In this document: positions 17,495-25,760 of the stretch, piece by piece
How the letters are laid out: the number at the start of each line of letters is the position of its first letter
Numbering within the stretch: the stretch's first letter is position 1
Origin: Verrucomicrobiia bacterium
Lineage (GTDB): Bacteria; Verrucomicrobiota; Verrucomicrobiia; Verrucomicrobiales; Akkermansiaceae
NCBI GenBank assembly: GCA_030432565.1
Contig: JAUIGV010000011.1
Location: 117,726-181,725 of the forward strand
Direction of reading: 5' to 3'
Length of the DNA stretch: 64,000 bases
Notes under the pieces: generated by a model
What the model was told of the DNA's origin: nothing
The model's input: the letters and a program-made list of their open reading frames with translations, nothing else
Database searches by the model: none
Made by a program: the position numbers and the translations under genes

Positions 17495-17986
17495 TTACTC
17501 AACCTGCTCCTTTGGAATCCTGATTGTCGAAGGTCCTTCCGAAGCGGTTTTTCCATTCGCCAGAGCATCTTCGATTACCCGCATGGATTCTTCGGAAATT
17601 AGGGCCGGGCTATGGAATCCGTTCCCGTCAATACTCACGGCCAAACCATTTTCCACAATCACCGTGACCCTCCCGAGATAGGCCTCTCCGACCTGGCTTG
17701 AAATCGATAGACTGCGTTTCAGCAGCTCATGTCGCTTTTTGCCAAGAACAGTGACAAACAGTTCCTGTTCTTCATTTGCTGGTTCAACGAGGATCTGTAA
17801 ATTCTCCGGAACCTTCCTGAGAGCGAGATAGTGAATGAGATCGCCATTTTTTTTATGATGGATCACCAGAAGAGGGATTTGTTCGATTTTGGGAAAAGAA
17901 GGGGTTTCCGCGATTGTTTCCTCACCGTTTTCGCAACCCGACGAAAAGAAGGCCACCACAAGAACTGCAATAAATGATTTCAACAC
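17495..17986 (-). CDS. Predicted lipoprotein of unknown function
   Basis: About 163 residues from the GTG at 17,986, where a signal peptide begins (L-K-S-F-I-A-V-L-V-V-A-F-F) and ends in the lipobox S-S-G-C. The frame is open upstream to 18,133, but that part overlaps the lysine-rich protein gene and has no family sense. The mature part has mixed alpha/beta character, with V-T-V-L-G-K-K-R-H-E and R-V-T-V-I-V-E-N-G-L-A-V-S. I do not recognise a family. A terminator hairpin lies between it and the upstream gene, so it probably has its own promoter. Confidence 0.6.
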   Translation of the reverse strand: MLKSFIAVLVVAFFSSGCENGEETIAETPSFPKIEQIPLLVIHHKKNGDLIHYLALRKVPENLQILVEPANEEQELFVTVLGKKRHELLKRSLSISSQVGEAYLGRVTVIVENGLAVSIDGNGFHSPALISEESMRVIEDALANGKTASEGPSTIRIPKEQVE

Positions 17987-18023
17987 CCCGGCAGATTCTC
18001 TGAATTTACTCGATAGACAAAGG

Positions 18024-18055
18024 AAAACCTGCCGGGCCGAAGCCGGGCAGGTTTT
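18024..18055 (-). terminator. Rho-independent terminator after the lysine-rich protein gene
   Basis: A 10-bp stem (AAAACCTGCC with GGCAGGTTTT), extended by GGC/GCC pairing near a CGAA loop, lies 25 bases past the stop of the 18,081-18,380 gene. Because the stem carries A and T runs at its ends, it could work in both directions. Confidence 0.8.
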
Positions 18056-18080
18056 TGAAAAAAAGAGTTTGACGAGGTTT

Positions 18081-18380
18081 TTACTCCTTCTCGCCGGCAG
18101 AATCCTTGGACTCTTCGGCAGGAGTTTCCTCAACCTTGGGCTCTTCAGCCTTCACCTCCTCAGGCTTTGGCTCTGCGGCTTTTGGCTTGGCAGCTTTCTT
18201 GGCCACTTTTTTAGCGGCCTTCTTGGCTGCCTTTTTAGCAGTCTTTTTAGCAGCTTTCTTGGCTGGCTTGTCTGCCTTTGCTGGCTTTGAAGAGGCTCCG
18301 GCTTTGTTGCGTTCGTGTTTCCGCTTCAAGTAAAGCTTTCTGCGGCGGCGTTTCTGACGAGTTTTAAGATTCTGACCCAT
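18081..18380 (-). CDS. Lysine/alanine-rich basic protein, histone H1-like
   Basis: 99 residues in three zones. Residues 1-26 are very basic with alternating R and K (K-R-R-R-R-K-L-Y-L-K-R-K-H). Residues about 30-65 carry tandem A-K-K-A-A-K-K-type repeats, as in eukaryotic H1 tails and bacterial HctB/AlgP-like proteins. Residues 66-99 are acidic and Pro-rich (P-K-P-E-E-V-K-A-E-E-P-K-V-E-E). Such proteins bind nucleic acid and often compact the nucleoid; an RNA or ribosome role is also possible given the arginine-rich start. It overlaps no well-supported gene and has its own terminator. The exact role is unknown. Confidence 0.75.
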   Translation of the reverse strand: MGQNLKTRQKRRRRKLYLKRKHERNKAGASSKPAKADKPAKKAAKKTAKKAAKKAAKKVAKKAAKPKAAEPKPEEVKAEEPKVEETPAEESKDSAGEKE

Positions 18381-18482
18381 AGGATTAAGTTCGGGACGGA
18401 GTTAGGCCCCATCGACCGGATGATCAAGCGAAAAGGCACGCCATGTCTTGATCTCATCCCTTCCCTGCCCTTTTCTTCCCGC

Positions 18483-19643
18483 ATGGCAGGCCTCATCATT
18501 AAACCCCGCTCCCGTATTTTTCACGGCCATGAGTGGGTTTATTCTTCCGAAATTCAGAAAACTTTCGGGAATCCCGGGCCCGGAGACCTTGTAACGCTCA
18601 AGGATTTCAAGGATCGCCCGCTGGGAGTCGCTATCTACAATCCTGATTCGCAGATTGTGGCGCGCAGAATTTCCCGAAGGAAACAGAAGCTGGACGAGGA
18701 GTTTTTCCTGCGTCGACTGGGGCAGGCCATCGATTACCGGGAGTCCCTTGCCATCGATTGCGACCTTCGAAGGCTCGTCTGGAGTGAATCGGACGGCCTT
18801 CCCGGGATCATTGTCGATCAATATGGTGATCATCTTGTCTTGCAAACCACCACTCTTGCCATGGACCAGCGTAAGGACCTGATTGTCAGCTGTCTTGTTC
18901 AAATTCTTGCGCCCAAGTCGATCACCCTGCGGAATGATTCCTCAATGAGGCGCCCAGAGGGCCTCGAGGATGAAATCAGGATGATTCACGGTGAACAACC
19001 AGACCCTTTCACCGTGAAACATCATGATTCGGTCTTTGAGATCGATCCGGCAAATGGTCAAAAAACCGGACTCTATCTCGACATTATGGACAGCTACCAG
19101 AGGGTGGCCCGTCTGGCACCCGGCAAAAAGGTCCTCGATGTTTTTTGCAATCAAGGAGGATTCAGCCTGGCCTGTGCTTTAGCTGGAGCGGATTCGGTGC
19201 GCGCTGTCGATATTTCCGCAGACGCGACCGCCGCGACCGCCAGAAATGCTGAATTAACCGGCGTGCAAGTGGAGACGGTGACTGCCAATGCCTTCGATTT
19301 TCTCAGAAAGCACGAGGAGACCTACGACCTGATTATTCTCGATCCCCCTTCCTTCACCAGAAACAAAAAAACACTCAAAGACGCCATGCGGGGATACAAG
19401 GAGATCCATCTTCGAGCCCTTGGCATGTTAAATCAGAGTGGCATCCTGGCGACCTTCTGCTGTTCCCATCACGCAACTCGCGAGCTCTTTCTCGATAGCG
19501 TGAAGAGTGCCGCCGTCGACGGGAAGCGAACCCTTCGGATGATCGACAATCATTTCCAACGACTTGACCACCCCATCATTGCAACCTTGCCGGAAACGGA
19601 GTATCTGAAGGGGTTCACTTTCCAGCTTGCTCCAAATCGATAG
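18483..19643 (+). CDS. Class I rRNA cytosine-C5 methyltransferase, RlmI-like
   Basis: 386 residues from the ATG at 18,483; earlier in-frame starts (for example 18,420) add residues unlike the family. An N-terminal PUA-type domain starts I-I-K-P-R-S-R-I-F-H-G-H-E-W-V-Y-S. The RlmI-type middle has E-S-D-G-L-P-G-I-I-V-D-Q-Y-G-D, and G-Q-K-T-G-L-Y-L-D opens the catalytic part. The SAM motif is V-L-D-V-F-C-N-Q-G-G-F-S; the D-P-P-S-F-T motif and a Cys in F-C-C-S-H-H complete the m5C active site. E. coli RlmI methylates C1962 of 23S rRNA; equivalence is likely but not proven. Confidence 0.88.
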   Translation: MAGLIIKPRSRIFHGHEWVYSSEIQKTFGNPGPGDLVTLKDFKDRPLGVAIYNPDSQIVARRISRRKQKLDEEFFLRRLGQAIDYRESLAIDCDLRRLVWSESDGLPGIIVDQYGDHLVLQTTTLAMDQRKDLIVSCLVQILAPKSITLRNDSSMRRPEGLEDEIRMIHGEQPDPFTVKHHDSVFEIDPANGQKTGLYLDIMDSYQRVARLAPGKKVLDVFCNQGGFSLACALAGADSVRAVDISADATAATARNAELTGVQVETVTANAFDFLRKHEETYDLIILDPPSFTRNKKTLKDAMRGYKEIHLRALGMLNQSGILATFCCSHHATRELFLDSVKSAAVDGKRTLRMIDNHFQRLDHPIIATLPETEYLKGFTFQLAPNR

Positions 19644-19649
19644 TTTCGC

Positions 19650-20150
19650 ATGAAAACCCGCATCGCTCTTATTGTTTTCATTTTGATCGCCGTTTTTGGA
19701 GGGTATTTTTGGCACTACCACCAACCCGAACAAAAGATCAAACGGGCCGTCGATCAATTCATCGGAGCCGTTGAATATGACAGCACCAAACTTCGCAGCC
19801 GTGAGGATGTTCACGAGGCAGTCCGAAATTCCACGAGAGAGACCATCACGCTGAAAATCTCGGACTTGTCGAACCTTCCATTCAACGTCGAGCTGCCTCG
19901 CGAGATGTCGTTCGAGCGCCTTTGCAGTCGACTTGATCTGCTGCACGCCGCGACATCCGAGCGTGATTTTACGACTCTCGAGGAGGAGCTTCAGCTGATT
20001 GGAAATAAAGCCCAATTGACTAGAATTGCACAAATCACCATGGCCTCGCCCTTTAGCGGTCAAGAAACCCAATCGTGGGAATTGGTCTTTGATCTCGAAC
20101 TTGACGACCATTGGAAGATCACCGCGCTCCGGGCGAGCAAGCATCAGTGA
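19650..20150 (+). CDS. Membrane-anchored protein of unknown function
   Basis: 166 residues. One hydrophobic N-terminal helix (residues 5-21) leads into a mostly helical soluble domain with a final strand pair (S-W-E-L-V-F-D-L-E-L-D-D-H-W-K-I-T-A-L-R-A). That ending looks like an NTF2-like/SnoaL-type cone fold, which would fit the length, but no key residues support an activity. It starts 6 bases after the methyltransferase stop, so the two are probably co-transcribed. It is convergent with recG. Confidence 0.65.
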   Translation: MKTRIALIVFILIAVFGGYFWHYHQPEQKIKRAVDQFIGAVEYDSTKLRSREDVHEAVRNSTRETITLKISDLSNLPFNVELPREMSFERLCSRLDLLHAATSERDFTTLEEELQLIGNKAQLTRIAQITMASPFSGQETQSWELVFDLELDDHWKITALRASKHQ

Positions 20151-20164
20151 ACCATTCTTTAGAC

Positions 20165-22171
20165 CTATTGATTTCCGACCTCGGCCTGCTCCAGAAGCCA
20201 CGCCTTGAGGCGGGCGTTTTGTGCAAGGCCCGGGTCCTCGCGCAGCAACTCCTCTGCCACTTCGCGCGCTTCCCGGATCAGGGAAGTATCCGCTAAAAAG
20301 TCGACAAAACGCAAACCACCCAGCCCGCTCTGCCGGGTCCCCAGAACCTCCCCGGGGCCGCGCAACCGCAGATCCTCTTCTGCGATTTTGAAACCATCAA
20401 TGGTCCCGGCGAGAATGTTCAATTTCTCCAGACCTTCGGGGTTTTTACCATCGGTCACAAGGATACAGTAGCTTTTGTGTTCACCCCGCCCTATGCGGCC
20501 CCGCAGTTGGTGGAGTTGGGCCAAGCCAAAGCGTTCGGCGTTAAAGATCACCATGACGTTGGCATTGGGAACATCGACCCCGACCTCGATCACGGTTGTC
20601 GAAACAAGCACTGCTGATTTGTAGTCCCGAAAGCGTTTCATGGCCGCTTCTTTCTCCTCGGACGCCATTTTCCCATGGAGCAATTCGACTTCGAAGTGCT
20701 TGAATCTCTTCTTCCACTTTGGGTGTTCTTCCACAACCGAGGCCGCCTTCACCGAATCGCTATCCTCCACAAGCGGATAAACCAAATAGGCCTGTCGACC
20801 TTCCTCCAGTTGCTCGATGAGAAACTTGGTCATCTCGGAGATCTTCGGTTTCACCCGCACCCCGGTAATAATCTTGCCACGTCCCGCCGGCAATTCGTCA
20901 AGAATCGAGACATCCAGGTCACCGTAAATTGTTAAGGTCAGGGTTCTCGGAATCGGCGTCGCTGTCATGACCAAAACATCGGGCATCACGCCCCGCTGAA
21001 TGAGCTTGCCGCGCTGGGCCACCCCAAATTTGTGCTGTTCATCGATTACAATGAGACCCAGGTCATCAAAGTCCACGTTATCGTAAAGCAGGGCATGTGT
21101 TCCGATAATAATCTGTGCGTCGGTGACCTCCTCCCGCCGGTCCGCTGTTGCCAAACCAACCTTGACCCCAAGAGGTGAGAGCCATTTTGCAAAGGTGAGG
21201 TGATGCTGCTCGGCCAGAATTTGGGTCGGAGCCATTAGGGCCGCCTGACACCCCGAATCAACCGCGAGAAGCATCGCACACATTGCGACAAAGGTTTTAC
21301 CGCTTCCAACGTCCCCTTGCAGCAAGCGGTTCATTGGCCGCTGAACTCGCATGTCTGCAATAATTTCCTTCACACTGCGCTTCTGGGCTCCGGTCAAATC
21401 GAAAGGCAGTGAATTATAAAACCCGGTCAACAGCTTCGTCCGTTTCCCAAGAACCCGACCACTCAGATCCGCATGGCGCGCCCGCCGCCAAACGACCCGT
21501 AGCTGCTGAAAAAAGAACTCCTCCTTCGCGAAATACCGCCTCGCGGCATCAGCCTGGGCCAACTCTCCGGGGAAATGAAGCTCCCGGAAAGCCTCAATTC
21601 TCGGGTAGGTCGGATCGACGTCGTGAACCGGCACCAGCGAGTCCCCTTCAATAATCTCAAGAGCGCAGAAGATTGCCTCCCGCAATTTCCGCTGGGGAAT
21701 ACCGCTAACGTTCTTGTAGATTGGCACAATCCGCTCGAGATGAACCCTCCTGCCTTCATCCGATACCACCTCAAATTCGGGGTGATCCATGACCACCTTA
21801 CCGCCACTCTCTTTGGGCTTCCCGTAGAGCACTACCTCATGTCCCGTTGCGATGACTTTCTGAAGAAATGGCATATTAAACCAACGACAAGTCATTCGCG
21901 ACAAACCACCGCCCGCATGATCCTCAACAACAGCCTCGTAAAAGCCCTTCCCACCAAAACCTTTCCGTTGTGTATCGATCACCAATCCCCGCAGACAAAC
22001 CGCACCACTGCCCGCCTGAGCTGGAAATGCGTCGAAACGCCGCCGGTCCTCGTATCGCTTTGGCAGCCAATTTAAAAGATCGGCCACCCGCTCAATCCCC
22101 GAGACCCTTAGAGCTTCGAGGTCGCGCCCCCGGACACCCGGCAACTCCAGAAGCGAGTCAGTCGCCTTCAT
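20165..22171 (-). CDS. recG: ATP-dependent DNA helicase RecG
   Basis: 668 residues, near the usual length. RecG remodels stalled forks and branch-migrates Holliday junctions. The N-terminal wedge domain contains an OB fold (V-C-L-R-G-L-V-I-D). The helicase core shows motif I G-D-V-G-S-G-K-T, motif Ia A-L-M-A-P-T-Q-I-L-A-E-Q-H, motif II D-E-Q-H-K-F-G-V-A-Q-R, motif III T-A-T-P-I-P-R-T-L, motif VI Q-L-R-G-R-I-G-R-G and the TRG-like end R-G-P-G-E-V-L-G-T-R-Q-S-G. It overlaps the recJ stop by 14 bases, so recJ and recG form one translationally coupled unit. Confidence 0.96.
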   Translation of the reverse strand: MKATDSLLELPGVRGRDLEALRVSGIERVADLLNWLPKRYEDRRRFDAFPAQAGSGAVCLRGLVIDTQRKGFGGKGFYEAVVEDHAGGGLSRMTCRWFNMPFLQKVIATGHEVVLYGKPKESGGKVVMDHPEFEVVSDEGRRVHLERIVPIYKNVSGIPQRKLREAIFCALEIIEGDSLVPVHDVDPTYPRIEAFRELHFPGELAQADAARRYFAKEEFFFQQLRVVWRRARHADLSGRVLGKRTKLLTGFYNSLPFDLTGAQKRSVKEIIADMRVQRPMNRLLQGDVGSGKTFVAMCAMLLAVDSGCQAALMAPTQILAEQHHLTFAKWLSPLGVKVGLATADRREEVTDAQIIIGTHALLYDNVDFDDLGLIVIDEQHKFGVAQRGKLIQRGVMPDVLVMTATPIPRTLTLTIYGDLDVSILDELPAGRGKIITGVRVKPKISEMTKFLIEQLEEGRQAYLVYPLVEDSDSVKAASVVEEHPKWKKRFKHFEVELLHGKMASEEKEAAMKRFRDYKSAVLVSTTVIEVGVDVPNANVMVIFNAERFGLAQLHQLRGRIGRGEHKSYCILVTDGKNPEGLEKLNILAGTIDGFKIAEEDLRLRGPGEVLGTRQSGLGGLRFVDFLADTSLIREAREVAEELLREDPGLAQNARLKAWLLEQAEVGNQ

Positions 22172-23870
22172 TTCCGTTTCCGGCCGCTGGCCTCACATTT
22201 TGAATGCTAATTTGCACGCTGACCCGTCCGCGGAAGACGTTGCGATCAACGGTGAATGCAATATCCCAAGGCGGATCAGGCAATTCGTTGGCTCCCCCTC
22301 CAAAGAAAATCGCATCTCGCTCGTCATACCCCTGGCGCAAAAACAAGCGAAGGTGGTTGTTCTTCAAGCGTCTTGGTGGTTCGGTCAGCCAAACGTTGCG
22401 AGCCAAAAAGATTGGCTGTGGATTGGAACTCCCGAACGGTTGCAACAGCTCGTAGCTGGCGAGAAAATCGAGAGATAGTTCACCGAGCTCAACTTCGGCA
22501 TCAACATGAACCTTGGCGGCGAGATCCTTCTCCCCGCAGGTTTCATTGACAAACTTCACAAAACTTTCCCGGAAAGCATCGATTGAATCCTCATGAATAC
22601 TCAATCCGGCAGCCATGTGGTGTCCCCCACCCGCGATCAGATGCTCCCGACATGAGCCAATCGCCTCAACCAATGAGATGCCGGAAATACTCCGACCACT
22701 TCCTTTTCCGATTCCATTTTCATCAATGGAAATCACGAAAACTGGCTTATGATACATCCGCATCAAGCGTGATGCCACGATTCCGACCACGCCGGCATGC
22801 CAGGCTCTTGAGCCGACCACAATAACCGGATCATTTGTGCTCTCCTGCAACATGGCCATCGCTTCCGCGAAAATCGCCTGCTCCAGCTTTTGGCGGTTTC
22901 GATTGAAATTCTCAAGTTCGTCAGCCAAATCGAGAGCCTCGTTTGAACATCCCGTCATCAGAGTGGCCAGGGCCTGCTCCGGTTGATCCATGCGACCCGC
23001 CGCATTCAGTCTGGGCCCGATCCGGAAGCCGATATCGGCACTACTCAGCCTTCCCTCGGTCCCAGTGAGTTTTAAAAGAGCCCTGAGTCCCGGTCTGACC
23101 GAATTTTCCAGCTTTCGCAAACCATGTCGCACCAAAAGGCGATTTTCATCCACCAAAGGAACGATATCCGAAATTGTGGCCACCGCCACCAGATCGAGCA
23201 CCGACTTAAGATCAAATCCCTCAAGCGGTCGTTGCTTCAGGAGAGCATGCGCCAGCTTGAAAACGACGCCTGCCGCACAAAGGTATTCGCGTGGATCACG
23301 CGCAGCCTTTGGATTCACCAAAGCGACGCAATCAGGTCGCCCGTCAGGACCCATCTCGTGGTGATCCACGACGACCGTCTCGACTCCTTTGCTCTTTAGC
23401 ATTGCGATGGCATCGTTCGAGACCGTGCCGCAATCAACCGAAATCATGAGGTCGGGCTTTCCGCACTCAGTCAGGCAGCGGTCCAGGCCGCCTTCACTTA
23501 AACCATAACCTTCACTGCTTCGGCGCGGAATGAATGAGTATGGCTTGAGTCCATAGGCCTCAAGAGTCGTGCGGAGCACTGCAATTGAGCTCACGCCATC
23601 AACATCGTAATCACCATAGATACAAACACGTTCCTTTTGATCCACCGCACGCAGAATGCGGTCGACCGCCAGGTCAACTTCCGGAATCTCGAAAGGATCA
23701 GTCAACTCGGCGAGACGAGGCCGCAAAAAGCGCTCGACCTCTTCGTGTTGTATCCCTCTTTGTGAAAGCAATCGCCCGAGAATCCGCGGCATTCCTTCCG
23801 GAACCAGATTCTCCCAACCTTTTGGTGCCTCGCGGATGACCCACTGCACCTGTTTTTCCTCCTGACTCAA
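22158..23870 (-). CDS. recJ: Single-stranded-DNA-specific exonuclease RecJ
   Basis: 570 residues, the usual size. It is a 5'-3' exonuclease on single-stranded DNA in recombination and mismatch repair. DHH-family metal motifs are I-Y-G-D-Y-D-V-D-G-V-S-S near residue 82, V-D-C-G-T near 146, V-D-H-H-E (the DHH) and A-A-G-V-V-F-K-L. The DHHA1 domain carries V-V-G-I-V-A-S-R-L and G-G-G-H-H-M-A-A-G-L, and an OB-like C-terminus follows. It is first in the recJ-recG pair. The gene for a small secreted protein ends 6 bases beyond its start on the upstream side, on the same strand. Confidence 0.95.
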   Translation of the reverse strand: MSQEEKQVQWVIREAPKGWENLVPEGMPRILGRLLSQRGIQHEEVERFLRPRLAELTDPFEIPEVDLAVDRILRAVDQKERVCIYGDYDVDGVSSIAVLRTTLEAYGLKPYSFIPRRSSEGYGLSEGGLDRCLTECGKPDLMISVDCGTVSNDAIAMLKSKGVETVVVDHHEMGPDGRPDCVALVNPKAARDPREYLCAAGVVFKLAHALLKQRPLEGFDLKSVLDLVAVATISDIVPLVDENRLLVRHGLRKLENSVRPGLRALLKLTGTEGRLSSADIGFRIGPRLNAAGRMDQPEQALATLMTGCSNEALDLADELENFNRNRQKLEQAIFAEAMAMLQESTNDPVIVVGSRAWHAGVVGIVASRLMRMYHKPVFVISIDENGIGKGSGRSISGISLVEAIGSCREHLIAGGGHHMAAGLSIHEDSIDAFRESFVKFVNETCGEKDLAAKVHVDAEVELGELSLDFLASYELLQPFGSSNPQPIFLARNVWLTEPPRRLKNNHLRLFLRQGYDERDAIFFGGGANELPDPPWDIAFTVDRNVFRGRVSVQISIQNVRPAAGNGNEGD

Positions 23871-23876
23871 GGCTTG

Positions 23877-24356
23877 CTAGGAGTCGCCTTTCAAGAACTT
23901 GATGATGTCACTGACCTTGGGGAGTCTAAGTTTCCCCTGGGGATCCGCGATCGTAAAAACGACCCGCGCCGTTTTCCCGTGAGCGACCACATTCATGAGG
24001 TACGTTCCGGGTTTCAGCGGCTCCTTTTTCAAGGTGCTAATCAATGGCAGTGACTTGGCTTTGGGGGCATAAATCGCGATGACGTGATTCCCGTCAAGGA
24101 TCGTTCCGTCCTCTTTGCAAGGGCAGGCATTCGCGATCAGAAAATCAGCCTCCTTGTCGATCTTGAGAAGATCCGCGGCCTTGACCGGCTTCTCAATGAT
24201 GGCGAACAAATCACCGGGGTCTTTCATTTTAGCCTCCTGCTCCCCGATCGTTACTTTGAACGGGTAAAACATTGGGGGGTCGTCAGCACCGGACGCCGAC
24301 GACCCAAGAACGGCCGTCAGGATCCAGAGGCGGATCAGATTGGTAATCGAATTCAT
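23877..24356 (-). CDS. Predicted secreted protein of unknown function
   Basis: About 159 residues from the ATG at 24,356, where a signal peptide begins (M-N-S-I-T-N-L-I-R-L-W, cut after S-A-S-G-A). The open frame extends to 24,599, but that part is antisense to the start of the dehydrogenase gene. The mature part has D-F-L-I-A-N-A-C-P-C-K-E-D-G with a C-x-C pair, and later Y-L-M-N-V-V-A-H-G-K-T-A-R-V-V-F-T-I. It looks like a small beta-rich periplasmic domain. It is directly upstream of recJ on the same strand. I do not recognise a family. Confidence 0.6.
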   Translation of the reverse strand: MNSITNLIRLWILTAVLGSSASGADDPPMFYPFKVTIGEQEAKMKDPGDLFAIIEKPVKAADLLKIDKEADFLIANACPCKEDGTILDGNHVIAIYAPKAKSLPLISTLKKEPLKPGTYLMNVVAHGKTARVVFTIADPQGKLRLPKVSDIIKFLKGDS

Positions 24357-24455
24357 AACGTGACACTGACAGCGGATCCACACCCCCGCAAGCGAAACAC
24401 TTCGCCCACTTAAATTGGACATGGCGAAATGCCCCTTCTCCCCTACCTTGCGCCC

Positions 24456-25760
24456 ATGAAAGCACCGCATCGTGTCGTCATTGTCGGGGGAGGATTCGCA
24501 GGGCTCAACTGCGCCAAATCCCTGGCCAACGACGACCGCTTCGAAGTCACTCTGATTGACCGGCAAAACCACCACCTTTTTCAGCCTCTTCTGTATCAAG
24601 TTGCAACCGCTTCACTCTCGGCGGTTGAAATAGCCCGCTCGCTCCGGGCTATCCTTGACGATTCCCCGAATGTCTCTGTTCTTCTCGACAAGGTGACTCA
24701 AATTGATGACGGCCGGAAAGCTGTGATCACTGAAAATGGTCACTATTCATATGACAGTCTCGTTTTAGCCACCGGCGCGCGGACTTCCTACTTCGGTAAG
24801 GACGAGTGGGCCAAGCACACCTTCGGACTCAAAACGCTCGAAGATTCCCGTCGGATCCGGCACCAGGTTCTCAATGCTCTGGAAAGGGCCGAGCGGACCT
24901 CCAACCCCGCGGAAAAGAAGCGCCTCATGACCGTTGCAATCGTGGGTGGTGGCCCGACCGGAGTGGAACTCGCCGGGGCTTTCGCCGACCTCGTGCGACG
25001 GGCCCTCAAGTCAGATTACCGCAGAATCGACGTGAATGATTTCCGGATCATTTTAATTCAGTCCGGTGATCGCCTGCTCAAGCCTTTTGCCGAAGATCAC
25101 TCCGAATACACTCGAGAACGTCTGGAAACCCTTGGTGTTGAGATCATTCTGGGGCCAAGAGTCGACAACGTCAGAGAGCACTACTTACATCTCGATGATG
25201 GCCGCGAGATCGAGGCCGAAACCTTGATCTGGGCCGCCGGGGTGGCCGCCTCACCGCTCACCGGGTGTTTTGACTGCCCCCGCGACCGAGGCGGTCGTAT
25301 CGAGGTGGAGCCTCCCCTCACAGTTCCCGGTCACCCCCACGTCTTTGCCGTCGGCGATCTGGTGAGTCTTGTTGACCACGACGGCAAAAGCGTTCCTGGT
25401 CTCGCTCCGGCCGCGATGCAAATGGGAAAACATGTCGCCAAAGTTCTCCGCGAAGATTTGCGCCTCCAAAAGACGAGATACAAGGACCGCTACCTGGAAC
25501 TTCGGCCAGCCTTCAGCTATCGGGACAAAGGAATCATGGCGATCATCGGCAAAAACGCTGCCGTGGCCCAAGCCAACAAGCTCAAGTTGAAAGGTTTTCC
25601 AGCCTGGCTTGCCTGGCTTTTCATTCACCTCGCCTTTCTGGTGGGCTTTCGCAACAAGCTGGCGGTGCTGCTTTCGTGGGCCTTTTCCTACCTCTTCGAT
25701 AAACCCGCTGCGCGGGTCTTTTCGATTCCGGAATCGGCTGAGCCTCCGAAAGGTGACTAA
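24456..25760 (+). CDS. NADH dehydrogenase, type II (NDH-2-like flavoprotein)
   Basis: 434 residues from the ATG at 24,456; an ATG at 24,429 would add nine residues. The FAD motif is R-V-V-I-V-G-G-G-F-A-G-L-N-C-A and the NADH motif V-A-I-V-G-G-G-P-T-G-V-E-L-A-G-A. H-H-L-F-Q-P-L-L-Y-Q-V-A-T near residue 41 and the late V-F-A-V-G-D motif are typical of NDH-2. The C-terminal hydrophobic segment (W-L-A-W-L-F-I-H-L-A-F-L-V-G-F) anchors such enzymes at the membrane, where they pass electrons from NADH to quinone without pumping protons. Its end overlaps the convergent MFS gene by 4 bases. Confidence 0.9.
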   Translation: MKAPHRVVIVGGGFAGLNCAKSLANDDRFEVTLIDRQNHHLFQPLLYQVATASLSAVEIARSLRAILDDSPNVSVLLDKVTQIDDGRKAVITENGHYSYDSLVLATGARTSYFGKDEWAKHTFGLKTLEDSRRIRHQVLNALERAERTSNPAEKKRLMTVAIVGGGPTGVELAGAFADLVRRALKSDYRRIDVNDFRIILIQSGDRLLKPFAEDHSEYTRERLETLGVEIILGPRVDNVREHYLHLDDGREIEAETLIWAAGVAASPLTGCFDCPRDRGGRIEVEPPLTVPGHPHVFAVGDLVSLVDHDGKSVPGLAPAAMQMGKHVAKVLREDLRLQKTRYKDRYLELRPAFSYRDKGIMAIIGKNAAVAQANKLKLKGFPAWLAWLFIHLAFLVGFRNKLAVLLSWAFSYLFDKPAARVFSIPESAEPPKGD

